Below are positions 33,861 through 41,978 of a DNA stretch of 64,000 nucleotides, piece after piece. Position numbers and translations under genes: made by a program. The DNA comes from Streptomyces albicerus (GTDB taxonomy: Bacteria > Actinomycetota > Actinomycetes > Streptomycetales > Streptomycetaceae): positions 107,853 through 171,852 of the forward strand of contig NZ_VWMY01000021.1 of assembly GCF_008905045.1 (NCBI RefSeq), given 5' to 3'. Position 1 is the first letter of the stretch. Each line of letters starts with the position of its first letter. The notes below the pieces were generated by a model. It saw only the letters and a program-made list of their open reading frames with translations. It had not been told where the DNA came from and ran no database searches.

Positions 33861-34946
33861 GTGCCTGCTTTCCCACAGAGCACCACAACGACACACACTG
33901 CGATCTCGGTTCCACCGGCGCTCTCTCTCCCGGTGATCGAGACCGAGTTTCCCCGTCAACTCCATCCCTATTGGCCCCGTCTTCAGGAGAAGACCAGGGC
34001 CTGGCTCCTGGAAAAACGCCTCATGCCCGCGGACAAGATTGAGGCATATGCCGACGGGCTTTGCTACACCGACCTCATGGCGGGCTACTACATTGGCGCG
34101 CCCGACGAGGTCCTCCAGGCGATAGCGGACTACAGCGCGTGGTTCTTCGTCTGGGACGACCGCCACGACCGCGATGTCATCCACGGCCGGCCGGCGGCCT
34201 GGCTCAGGCTCAGGCACCGACTGCACACGGCCCTCGACTCCCCGCGGGACCATCTGCACCACCAGGATCCCCTGGTCGCGGGGTTCGCGGACAGCATGGT
34301 GCGGTTGTACTCGTTCCTGAGCAAGGGGTGGAACGCGCGGTTCGCCGAGCACTTCCACGCCGTCATCGAGGCGTACGACCAGGAATTCCGCAATCGTAGG
34401 TCGGGAACCGTTCCGACCGTCGAGGACTATCTCGAACTGCGGCGGAAGACTTTCGCGCACTGGATCTGGCTCGACCTGCTCGAGCCCAGCGCGGAGTACG
34501 AACTCCCCACCGCCGTACGACAGAATCCCGCATACCGGCGGGCTTCTCTGCTGTGCCAGGATTTCGCCGCCTGGTACAACGATCTGTGTTCGCTCCCCAA
34601 GGAAATCGCGGGCGACGAGGTCCACAATCTCGGAATCAGTCTCATTCATCACGAGGGAATGCGACTTGAAGAAGCGGTCAAGGAAGTGCGGCGGCGGGTC
34701 GAGGGATGTATCACCGAATTCCTCGATGTCGAACAAGAGGTATTGCGGTACGCCGACCGCATCGACAACGGGTCCGTGCGGGGCGCCGAATTAGCGGCGG
34801 CCGTACGGGCGTGTCTGTTCAATATGCGGAACTGGTTCAGTTCCGTGTACTGGTTCCACCACGAGTCCGGCCGGTACATGGTCGACAGCTGGGACGACCG
34901 CTCCACACCCCCGTACGTCAACAACGAAGCGGCAGGTGAGAAATGA
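33861..34946 (+). CDS. eizS: Epi-isozizaene synthase (sesquiterpene cyclase)
   Basis: A 361-residue class I terpene synthase, the same length as the S. coelicolor enzyme and very similar along its length from memory. The metal-binding motifs fall at identical positions: D99-D-R-H-D103 and N240-D-x-x-S244-x-x-x-E248. It cyclises farnesyl diphosphate to epi-isozizaene, the precursor of the antibiotic albaflavenone. The start is GTG at 33861 after an AGAGGGG site. Codon 311 is TTA (34791-34793), so translation should depend on the bldA leucyl tRNA. The stop overlaps the downstream P450 start by 4 bp. Confidence 0.96.
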   Translation: MPAFPQSTTTTHTAISVPPALSLPVIETEFPRQLHPYWPRLQEKTRAWLLEKRLMPADKIEAYADGLCYTDLMAGYYIGAPDEVLQAIADYSAWFFVWDDRHDRDVIHGRPAAWLRLRHRLHTALDSPRDHLHHQDPLVAGFADSMVRLYSFLSKGWNARFAEHFHAVIEAYDQEFRNRRSGTVPTVEDYLELRRKTFAHWIWLDLLEPSAEYELPTAVRQNPAYRRASLLCQDFAAWYNDLCSLPKEIAGDEVHNLGISLIHHEGMRLEEAVKEVRRRVEGCITEFLDVEQEVLRYADRIDNGSVRGAELAAAVRACLFNMRNWFSSVYWFHHESGRYMVDSWDDRSTPPYVNNEAAGEK

Positions 34947-36313
34947 CCGTCGAGTCCGTCAAACCCGCGGCACCTCAGGCGGCAGAGCTCCGCACCCCGC
35001 CCCTCGCCGGGGGCGGCGTCCCCGGCCTCGGCCACGGCCTGAAACTGGTGCGCGACCCGCTGGGCTTCCTCGCCCGGCTGCGCGACGAGGGCGACGTCGT
35101 CCGGCTCAGGCTGGGCCCGAAGACGGTGTACGCGGTCACCACGCCGGCCCTCACCGGAGCGCTGGCGCTGAGCCCCGACTTCAAGATCGACGGGCCGCTC
35201 TGGGAGTCCCTCGAAGGCCTGCTCGGCAAGGAGGGAGTGGCGACCGCCAACGGGCCGCGGCACCGGCGCCAGCGGCGGACCATCCAGCCTGCGTTCCGGC
35301 TCGACATCATCCCCGAGTACGGGCCGATCATGGAGGAGGAGGCGCACGGCCTCGCGGAGCGCTGGCAGCCCGGCGAGACGATCGACTGCACCTCGGAGTC
35401 GTTCCGGGTCGCCGTCCGCGTCGCGGCCCGCTGTCTGCTGCGCGGCGACTACATGGACGAGCGGGCCGAGCGGCTGAGCATCGCGCTCGCCACCGTGTTC
35501 CGCGGCATGTACCGACGCATGGTGATCCCGGCGGGACCGCTCTATCGGCTGCCGCTCCCGGCCAATCGCAAATTCGACCGCGCATTGGCCGATTTGCACC
35601 TCCTGGTCGACGAGATCGTCGCCGAACGCCGGGCATCTGGTCAAAAGCCGGACGATTTGCTGACGGCATTGCTGGAAGCGAAGAACGAGAATGGCGACCC
35701 GATCGGCGAACAGGAGATCCACGACCAGGTCGTCGCGATACTCACGCCCGGCAGCGAAACCGTTGCTTCCACGATCATGTGGCTGCTGCAGGTGCTCACT
35801 GAACATCCGGAACACGCGGACCGGGTACGCGAAGAGGTCAAATCCGTCGCGGGGGACCGTCCTGTCGCATTCGCGGACGTGAGGAAGCTGTCCCACACGA
35901 ACAATGTTGTCGTCGAGGCCATGCGGCTGCGTCCCGCCGTATGGATATTGACGCGCCGGGCCGTGACCGAAACCGAACTGGGCGGGTATCGCATTCCTGC
36001 CGGTGCCGACATCGTCTACAGTCCGTACGCGATCCAGCGGGATCCGCGTTCGTACGACGGGCACCTGGAGTTCGACCCCGACCGCTGGCTTCCGGAACGC
36101 GTCAAGGACGTGCCGAAGTACGCGATGAGCCCGTTCAGCACGGGTAACCGCAAGTGCCCGAGTGACCACTTCTCGATGGCCCAGCTCACCCTCATCACGG
36201 CCGCGGTGGCGTCACGCTGGCGCCTCGAGCAGGCGTCCGAGTCCAACGACGCGACCCGGGTGGGCATCACGCTGCGGCCGCACCGGCTGCTGCTGAAGCC
36301 GGTGCCGCGCTGA
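34943..36313 (+). CDS. cyp170A1: Cytochrome P450 CYP170A (albaflavenone synthase)
   Basis: A 456-residue P450. The haem-ligand loop is FSTGNRKCPSDHF with Cys405, ExxR is EAMR at 325-328, and the I-helix region is LTPGSETVAST at 268-276. The Pro-Ser after the cysteine, in place of the usual Gly, is characteristic of CYP170A. It oxidises epi-isozizaene in two steps to albaflavenone. From the literature, the S. coelicolor enzyme also has a second terpene-cyclase activity making farnesenes; the DDLLTALLEAK and EQEIHDQ segments (237-262) are present here, but I cannot say the second activity is kept. It starts inside the eizS stop (ATGA), forming a two-gene operon. Confidence 0.94.
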   Translation: MTVESVKPAAPQAAELRTPPLAGGGVPGLGHGLKLVRDPLGFLARLRDEGDVVRLRLGPKTVYAVTTPALTGALALSPDFKIDGPLWESLEGLLGKEGVATANGPRHRRQRRTIQPAFRLDIIPEYGPIMEEEAHGLAERWQPGETIDCTSESFRVAVRVAARCLLRGDYMDERAERLSIALATVFRGMYRRMVIPAGPLYRLPLPANRKFDRALADLHLLVDEIVAERRASGQKPDDLLTALLEAKNENGDPIGEQEIHDQVVAILTPGSETVASTIMWLLQVLTEHPEHADRVREEVKSVAGDRPVAFADVRKLSHTNNVVVEAMRLRPAVWILTRRAVTETELGGYRIPAGADIVYSPYAIQRDPRSYDGHLEFDPDRWLPERVKDVPKYAMSPFSTGNRKCPSDHFSMAQLTLITAAVASRWRLEQASESNDATRVGITLRPHRLLLKPVPR

Positions 36314-36368
36314 CCGTGCCGCGCTGACCGGGCGAGGGTGTCCGAGCGGCGCTGAGTGACGGCCGTGA

Positions 36369-36411
36369 CGGCGTACGTTCAGGCGGCCTGCGGGCCCCTG
36401 AACGTACGCCG
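36369..36411. terminator. Convergent terminator embedded in the nrdS 3' end
   Basis: A perfect 15-bp stem (36369-36383 with 36397-36411) around a 13-base loop. The right arm is nrdS coding sequence (codons for R-R-T-F-R), and the left arm contains the nrdS stop. It can serve both cyp170A1 and nrdS. Confidence 0.8.
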
Positions 36412-37350
36412 GTACGCGTTCGGAGTCGTCCCCAGCGAGCGTACGAACTGATGGCGCAGCGCGGCCGCGGTCCCGAACCCCGTGCGGCTCGCGATGAAGT
36501 CCATCGTCTCGTCGGTGGCCTCCAGCAACTCCTGGGCCAGCAGCACCCGTTGACGCAGCAGCCAGCGGTACGGGGTCGTCCCCGTCTCCTGCTGGAAGCG
36601 ACGGGCGAAGGTGCGCGGGGACATGTGCGCGCGAGCGGCGAGCTGCTCGACGGTCACCTCCTCGTCGAGGTGGCGCTCCATCCAGACGAGCGTCTCGCCG
36701 ACCGTGTCGCAGGGCGCGCTCGGCAGCGGCCGCTCGATGTACTGGGCCTGCCCGCCGTCCCGGTGCGGAGGCACGACCATACGGCGCGCGATGGTGTTGG
36801 CGACCTCCGGTCCCTGCTCCTTGCGGACGATGTGGAGACAGGCATCGATTCCGGAGGCGGTGCCGGCCGAGGTGATCACCGGGTCCTCGTCGACGTACAG
36901 CACATCGGGTTCGACGATCGCCAGCGGATGGCGCCGGGCGAGCTCCTCCGCCTGGCTCCAGTGGACCGCGCTGCGCCGCCCGTCGAGCAGCCCCGCCGCG
37001 CCGAGCACGAAGACCCCCGAGCAGACGCTGAGCACCCGCGCACCGCGGTCGACAGCCCTGACCAGGGCGTTGAGCAGCTCGGGCGGATAGCTGCGCCTGA
37101 CGTAGTCGCTCCCAGCCGGTACGGCGATCAGGTCGGCCTCTTCGAGCCGTTCGAGGCCGTACGGAGTGGAGATCGTGAGCCCGGGGACATGGGTGCCGAG
37201 CGTCGCACCCGGCCCCTCGGCCGAGGCGACCGCGAAGTCGTACACCGGCAGACCCTCGTCGCTGCGGTCGAGGCCGAACACCTCGCAGACGACGCCGAGT
37301 TCAAAGGGATGCACACCGTCGAGCAGGACGGCGGCCACGTTGTTCAGCAT
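36379..37350 (-). CDS. nrdS: AraC-family regulator with DJ-1/PfpI-like domain (NrdS)
   Basis: A 323-residue GlxA-type regulator. Residues 1 to about 175 are a DJ-1/PfpI-like domain with the conserved elbow SVCSGVFVLGAAGLLDGRRSAVHW. Residues about 220-320 carry two AraC helix-turn-helix motifs (VEQLAARAHMSPRTFARRFQQETG and a second DFIASRTGFGTAAALRHQF). From the literature, the class Ia reductase operon of Streptomyces is nrdABS, with nrdS encoding just such a protein; its exact role is unclear and it may not be needed for nrd control. The start is ATG at 37350, 242 bp after the nrdB stop. Confidence 0.88.
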   Translation of the reverse strand: MLNNVAAVLLDGVHPFELGVVCEVFGLDRSDEGLPVYDFAVASAEGPGATLGTHVPGLTISTPYGLERLEEADLIAVPAGSDYVRRSYPPELLNALVRAVDRGARVLSVCSGVFVLGAAGLLDGRRSAVHWSQAEELARRHPLAIVEPDVLYVDEDPVITSAGTASGIDACLHIVRKEQGPEVANTIARRMVVPPHRDGGQAQYIERPLPSAPCDTVGETLVWMERHLDEEVTVEQLAARAHMSPRTFARRFQQETGTTPYRWLLRQRVLLAQELLEATDETMDFIASRTGFGTAAALRHQFVRSLGTTPNAYRRTFRGPQAA

Positions 37351-37443
37351 GCTGCCAGTGTGCACCCGATCTGGCAGGAAATCGAGGGTGTGCGGCAGTC
37401 CTGCCACTGACGGTAAGGAGCATTCGGCGCGACAGTGGTGTCC

Positions 37444-37680
37444 ATGGATACGACACAGCTGGAAGGCCTGATCGGAATGCTCTTCGTCCTCGGAATCCTG
37501 GTCCTGCTCGTCCTCCCCGCGGTGATCGGCATCGTGCGCGACCGGCGCATCGACCGTCAGCTCAGGGAGGCCGAGCAGGGACACCGGGAGGATCAGAAGT
37601 CCTCGTCGAAGCCGACGGAACCCTCCACCGCCACCTGGTACGCCGAAGGACGCCGCTCGAAGAAGTTGGTCAACTCCTGA
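37444..37680 (+). CDS. Small single-span membrane protein, overlapping nrdB on the other strand
   Basis: A 78-residue open frame with good Streptomyces codon use outside the overlap. It has one strong membrane helix (LIGMLFVLGILVLLVLPAVIGIV) followed by a very charged segment (RDRRIDRQLREAEQGHREDQKS). The last 88 bp run antisense through the 3' end of nrdB. The ribosome-binding site is weak: AAGGAG lies about 24 bases before the ATG and 14 before an in-frame GTG at 37435. It lies in the gap between nrdB and nrdS, on the opposite strand. It may be real, but the evidence is the helix and codon bias alone. Confidence 0.5.
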   Translation: MDTTQLEGLIGMLFVLGILVLLVLPAVIGIVRDRRIDRQLREAEQGHREDQKSSSKPTEPSTATWYAEGRRSKKLVNS

Positions 37681-38627
37681 ACGCCCTGAAGCTCCATGAA
37701 GGAGAAGGGGTTCTCGGAGCCGTACACGGGCGCGAAGCCGAGGCGCTGGAGGCGCTGGTCGGCGACGCACTCCAGGTACTGCCGCATCGAATCGGTGTTC
37801 ATCCCCGGGAGGCCGTCACCGCACAGGTCGCGCGCGAACTGCAGCTCGGCCTCGACGGCCTCCCGGAGCATGTCGGTGACCTGCTCCTGAAGCCGGTCGT
37901 CGAAGAGCTCCGGCTCCTCCTTGCGGACGGTGTCCACGACCTCGAAGGCGAAGCTCATGTGCATCGTCTCGTCGCGGAACACCCAGTTGGTGCCGGTTGC
38001 CAGGCCGTGCAGCAGACCCCGGCTGCGGAACCAGTAGACGTACGCGAAGGCTCCGTAGAAGAACAGCCCCTCGATGCACGCCGCGAAGCAGATGAGGTTG
38101 AGCAGGAAGCGGCGGCGGTCGGCCTTGGTCTCAAGGCGGTCCAGCTTCTCGACCTCGTTGATCCACTTGAAGCAGAACTCGGCCTTCTCGCGGATAGACG
38201 GGATGTTCTCCACGGCGTCGAAGGCCGCGGCCCTGTCCTCCGGGTCGGGCAGATAGGTGTCGAGCAGCGTCAGGTAGAACTGGACGTGCACGGCCTCCTC
38301 GAAGAGCTGACGGCTCAAGTACAGCCGCGCCTCGGGGGAGTTGATGTGCTTGTAGAGCGTCAGGACCAGGTTGTTCGCCACGATCGAGTCGCCCGTCGCG
38401 AAGAACGCGACCAGCCGTCCGATCATGTGCTGCTCGCCCTGCGACAGCTTCGCCAGGTCGGCGACGTCCGAGTGGAGGTCGACCTCCTCGACGGTCCAGG
38501 TGTTCTTGATCGCGTCCCGGTAGCGCTCGTAGAAGTCGGGGTAGCGCATGGGGCGCAGGGTCAGCTCGAAGCCCGGGTCGAGCAGGTTCTTCTCGGTCTT
38601 TTCGGTCTTCTCGGGAGCGGTGGTCAT
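37593..38627 (-). CDS. nrdB: Class Ia ribonucleotide reductase, radical-bearing small subunit
   Basis: A 344-residue NrdB. The di-iron site residues are recognisable: Asp80 (ATGDS), Glu111 and His114 (FEEAVHVQFY), the second glutamate near IEGLFFYGAF, and Glu and His in FRDETMHMSF. The radical tyrosine is Tyr118, in the E-x-x-H-x-x-x-Y spacing. It generates the tyrosyl radical used by NrdA to reduce ribonucleotides aerobically. The C-terminal acidic end (VGFDEDF) is the docking tail for NrdA. Its ATG overlaps the nrdA stop by one base (TAATG). The operon is under a cobalamin riboswitch and NrdR boxes. Confidence 0.95.
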   Translation of the reverse strand: MTTAPEKTEKTEKNLLDPGFELTLRPMRYPDFYERYRDAIKNTWTVEEVDLHSDVADLAKLSQGEQHMIGRLVAFFATGDSIVANNLVLTLYKHINSPEARLYLSRQLFEEAVHVQFYLTLLDTYLPDPEDRAAAFDAVENIPSIREKAEFCFKWINEVEKLDRLETKADRRRFLLNLICFAACIEGLFFYGAFAYVYWFRSRGLLHGLATGTNWVFRDETMHMSFAFEVVDTVRKEEPELFDDRLQEQVTDMLREAVEAELQFARDLCGDGLPGMNTDSMRQYLECVADQRLQRLGFAPVYGSENPFSFMELQGVQELTNFFERRPSAYQVAVEGSVGFDEDF

Positions 38628-41044
38628 TACTGGCAGGCCTCGCAGGACTCGGGGTTCTCAAGGGAGCAGGCGACGGCGTCGGGGGCGTCGGCCTGCTGTA
38701 CGGGGATGGGGGCGGCCGCGGCCGCGGAGGAACCGGCGGCGCGGGCGATGCGCGTCGCCGGGCGCGAGCGCAGGTAGTACGTCGTCTTCAGGCCCGACTT
38801 CCAGGCGTACGCGTACATCGAGGAGAGCTTGCCGATGGTCGGCGTCTCCAGGAACAGGTTCAGCGACTGGGACTGGTCCAGGAACGGGGTCCGGGCGGCC
38901 GCCATGTCGATGAGGCCGCGCTGTGGGATCTCCCACGCCGTGCGGTACAGGTCGCGTACGTCCTGCGGCACCCAAGTGAAGCCCTGCACCGAGCCGCCCG
39001 ATTCGCGCAGCGCCTCCCGGGTCTGCGCGTCCCACACGCCGAGCTTCTTCAGCTCGGCCACCAGGTATGAGTTGACCTGGAGGAACTCGCCGGACAGCGT
39101 CTCGCGCTTGAAGAGGTTGGAGACCTGCGGCTCGATGCACTCGTAGACGCCGGCGATCGACGCGATCGTGGCGGTGGGGGCGATCGCGAGCAGCAGCGAG
39201 TTGCGCATGCCGACGGAGGCGATCCGCTCCCGCAGCGCCGCCCAGCGCTCCGGCCAGGTCAACTCCACGTCGTAGTGGTCGGGGTGCAGCACACCCCGCG
39301 CCGTACGGGTCTTCTCCCACGCCGGCAGCGGCCCGTTCCGCTCGGCGAGGTCGGCGGAGGCCTCGTACGCGGCGAGCATGACCCGCTCGGCGATGCGGGT
39401 GGAGAGCGCGCGGGCCTCCGGCGAGTCGAAGGGCAGCCGCAGTTTGAAGAACACGTCCTGCAGACCCATCGCGCCCAGGCCCACCGGCCGCCACTTGGCG
39501 TTGGAGCGGCCCGCCTGTTCGGTCGGGTAGAAGTTGATGTCGACGACACGGTCGAGGAAGGTGACGGCGGTGCGGACGGTGGCGTCCAGCTGCTCCCAGT
39601 CGATGTCCCCGGTCGCTGTGTCGACAAAGGCGCCCAGATTCACCGAGCCGAGGTTGCAGACCGCCGTCTCCCCGTCGTCCGTGACCTCCAGGATCTCCGT
39701 GCAGAGGTTGGAGGAGTGGACCGTGTGGCCGGGCAGCGCGGTCTGGTTGGCGGTGCGGTTGGCGGCGTCCTTGAAGGTCATCCAGCCGTTGCCGGTCTGC
39801 GCGAGGGTGCGCATCATGCGGCCGTACAGATCGCGGGCCGGGATGGTCTTCTTGGCGAGACCCTGGTCCTCCGCCTTGCGGTACGCGGCGTCGAACTCCT
39901 CGCCCCACAGGTCCACCAGCTCGGGCACGTCGGACGGCGAGAACAGCGACCACAGGCGGTCCTCGTTCACCCGGCGCATGAACTCGTCCGGGACCCAGTG
40001 CGCGAGGTTCAGGTTGTGCGTACGCCGGGCGTCCTCACCGGTGTTGTCGCGCAGCTCCAGGAACTCCTCGATGTCGGAGTGCCAGGTCTCCAGGTAGACC
40101 GCGGCCGCGCCCTTGCGCCGGCCGCCCTGGTTCACGGCGGCGACCGAGGCGTCGAGGGTCTTCAGGAACGGCACGATGCCGTTGGAGTGCCCGTTCGTCC
40201 CGCGGATCAGCGAACCCCGGGAGCGGATACGGGAGTACGAGAGGCCGATGCCGCCCGCGTGCTTCGAGAGCCGCGCGATCTGCTGGTAGCGGTCGTAGAT
40301 GGAGTCCAGCTGGTCCAGCGGGGAGTCGAGGAGGTAGCAGGACGACATCTGGGGGTGCCGCGTACCGGAGTTGAAGAGTGTGGGGGAGGAGGGGAGGTAG
40401 TCGAGGCGGCTCATCAGCCGGTACAGGGCGGCCACTTCGTCGACCGAGCGCGCGGTGTCGTCCTCGGCCAGCCCGCTCGCCACCCGCAGCATGAAGAACT
40501 GCGGTGTCTCGATGACGTACCGGGTGATCGGGTGCCGCAGGAGGTAGCGGCTGTGGAGGGTGCGCAGGCCGAAGTAGCCGAAGCGGTCGTCGCCTTCGAG
40601 GTCGATGAGGGCGTCGAGGCGGGCCGCGTGGAGCCGTACGAACTCGGCGGTGCGGTCGGCGATCAGGCCCTCGCGGTGCCCGACCGCGACGGACTCGGAG
40701 AAGGACCTGACCCCCTGTGAGGCGGCCTCCGCGGCGATGCTGATCGTCAGCAGGCGCGCGGCCAGCTTCGAGTACACCGGGTCCTCGGAGATGAGGCCTG
40801 CGGCCGCCTCGGTGGCCAGCTCGCGCAGTTCCGTCTCGTCCGCGGCGGCGGACCGGCCGCGCAGCGCGGCGGCGGCGACCCTGCCGGGGTCGGCGTCGGG
40901 GAGGTCGGCGGTGAGACCGGTCAGGGTCCGCAGCAACGCGGTCCCGGGTCCGTCGGCCTCGGCCTCGGCCTTGTCCGCGGCCCTGGACTCGGCGTTGTCC
41001 TGTGTCGCTTTCGCTGAGACCGGATCGGCTGGCGCGATGGTCAC
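38627..41044 (-). CDS. nrdA: Class Ia ribonucleotide reductase, catalytic large subunit
   Basis: An 805-residue NrdA. The active-site N-x-C-x-E motif is in SSNLCTEILEV, the PTATIASIAGVYECIEP segment is present, and the C-terminus ends with the redox cysteines ESCEACQ. It reduces ribonucleoside diphosphates with radical input from NrdB. The start is GTG at 41044, after a GAGGGAGAG site; the longer open frame upstream lies in the riboswitch. In Streptomyces this enzyme is a backup to the B12-dependent class II enzyme NrdJ, which explains why B12 should switch this operon off. The operon order is nrdA-nrdB-nrdS. Confidence 0.95.
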   Translation of the reverse strand: MTIAPADPVSAKATQDNAESRAADKAEAEADGPGTALLRTLTGLTADLPDADPGRVAAAALRGRSAAADETELRELATEAAAGLISEDPVYSKLAARLLTISIAAEAASQGVRSFSESVAVGHREGLIADRTAEFVRLHAARLDALIDLEGDDRFGYFGLRTLHSRYLLRHPITRYVIETPQFFMLRVASGLAEDDTARSVDEVAALYRLMSRLDYLPSSPTLFNSGTRHPQMSSCYLLDSPLDQLDSIYDRYQQIARLSKHAGGIGLSYSRIRSRGSLIRGTNGHSNGIVPFLKTLDASVAAVNQGGRRKGAAAVYLETWHSDIEEFLELRDNTGEDARRTHNLNLAHWVPDEFMRRVNEDRLWSLFSPSDVPELVDLWGEEFDAAYRKAEDQGLAKKTIPARDLYGRMMRTLAQTGNGWMTFKDAANRTANQTALPGHTVHSSNLCTEILEVTDDGETAVCNLGSVNLGAFVDTATGDIDWEQLDATVRTAVTFLDRVVDINFYPTEQAGRSNAKWRPVGLGAMGLQDVFFKLRLPFDSPEARALSTRIAERVMLAAYEASADLAERNGPLPAWEKTRTARGVLHPDHYDVELTWPERWAALRERIASVGMRNSLLLAIAPTATIASIAGVYECIEPQVSNLFKRETLSGEFLQVNSYLVAELKKLGVWDAQTREALRESGGSVQGFTWVPQDVRDLYRTAWEIPQRGLIDMAAARTPFLDQSQSLNLFLETPTIGKLSSMYAYAWKSGLKTTYYLRSRPATRIARAAGSSAAAAAPIPVQQADAPDAVACSLENPESCEACQ

Positions 41045-41152
41045 GTGGGGCTCTCCCTCGCTCGGCACGGGGCCTGCGGGGAGGGGGTTCGGGGCACACG
41101 GGAGTACACGCTCTGCGCAGCGGTACGCCGCGTCCACCGGCCCACTCCGCGA

Positions 41153-41178
41153 GGCCCGGACGTCATGGCACCCGGGCC
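41153..41178 (-). promoter_or_regulatory. Hairpin between riboswitch and nrdA, possible expression platform
   Basis: A perfect 7-bp stem (41153-41159 with 41172-41178, GGCCCGG) follows the aptamer on the transcript by 14 bases. It could be the transcription-attenuating element controlled by cobalamin; the pairing partners in the free state were not worked out. Confidence 0.45.
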
Positions 41179-41192
41179 GGACGGCCTGGGCA

Positions 41193-41308
41193 CGCTGTCG
41201 GCAGGTCCTCGGACTGACTCTCGTACGACGGCATGCGGGCATACGCGTACAAGTACACCGTTGCGGGACAGTTCCGGATTCGCACCGGATTCCCCTGCGG
41301 CGACAGCG
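41193..41308 (-). promoter_or_regulatory. Cobalamin (B12) riboswitch of nrdABS
   Basis: Read on the minus strand, the aptamer shows the canonical blocks GGTGCGAATCCGGAACTGTC, CCGCAACGGTG and GTCAGTCCGAGGACCTGCC. The closing stem P1 is exact: 41301-41308 (CGCTGTCG on the transcript) pairs with 41193-41200 (CGACAGCG). From published work, the Streptomyces nrdABS operon is repressed by adenosylcobalamin through such a riboswitch, because B12 allows use of the class II reductase instead. Confidence 0.92.
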
Positions 41309-41314
41309 AGCATG

Positions 41315-41361
41315 AGCATACATCTTGTGCCGGGCTCGGAAAGCACCCCCACATGTTGTGT
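41315..41361 (-). promoter_or_regulatory. Tandem NrdR boxes upstream of nrdA
   Basis: Two 16-bp elements, 41315-41330 and 41346-41361, are separated by exactly 15 bp. Each matches about 11 of 16 positions of the ACACWATATATWGTGT NrdR consensus (for example CACATGTTGTGT in the second). The 31-bp phasing is that known for NrdR operators. They precede the riboswitch, so NrdR should act at the promoter and B12 after initiation. Confidence 0.75.
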
Positions 41362-41393
41362 CGTGTCGGCTTCGGAGGGTGGTGTGGAACGTG

Positions 41394-41900
41394 TCAGAGC
41401 GTCAAGCCATAGGCGAGCAGCATGATGTCGTCGAGATGCGGGATCGGGTTCCAGTCGCGGTCGGGGGTGCGGGTGAAGCCGAGGCGTTCGTAGATGCGGT
41501 GGGCGCTGTGCATGGTGCGCTGGGTGGACAGCACGATGCGTACGCAGCCGTCCGTGGCCCGGGCGCGGTCGACGCAGGCACGGACGAGAGTCCCGCCCAC
41601 GCCTCGACCGCGGGCCTCCTTCGCGACCGCCAGCATCCGTATCTCGGCCTCGCCCTCGCGCGCGATCTCGGCCATCGGACCGCCGGACGGCACGAACGTC
41701 ACACCGCCGAGGACCCGGTCGCCCTCCACGGCCACCAGTACGTCGGCCGCGTCGGCCCGCTTCGCCACGTCCCGCAGCTCGCCGAGGTACTCGTCGCTCT
41801 CCCCGAAGTCGAGCAGCCCGTCGCCGAGGTAGGCCTGCGCGGTGATCTCGCCGACGGCCTCGTACTCCGCGGGCCGCGCCCGCCTGATCACGATGTCCAT
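41394..41900 (-). CDS. GNAT family N-acetyltransferase
   Basis: A 168-residue GNAT enzyme. The acetyl-CoA pyrophosphate loop is in EIRMLAVAKEARGRGVGGTLVRACVDRA (motif A, R-x-x-G-x-G/A), followed by motif B in SAHRIYERLGFTRTPDRDW. The acceptor substrate cannot be predicted. The start is ATG at 41900. It lies upstream of the nrd regulatory region on the same strand, 33 bp from the first NrdR box. No clear terminator was found between them. Confidence 0.9.
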   Translation of the reverse strand: MDIVIRRARPAEYEAVGEITAQAYLGDGLLDFGESDEYLGELRDVAKRADAADVLVAVEGDRVLGGVTFVPSGGPMAEIAREGEAEIRMLAVAKEARGRGVGGTLVRACVDRARATDGCVRIVLSTQRTMHSAHRIYERLGFTRTPDRDWNPIPHLDDIMLLAYGLTL

Positions 41901-41978
41901 GTCTCGCAGTGTGCATCAGGCGTACGACACCGGTCGTCGGGTTTTCCCCGTCGGCGGCCCCGGCGTCGCGCTCGGATC

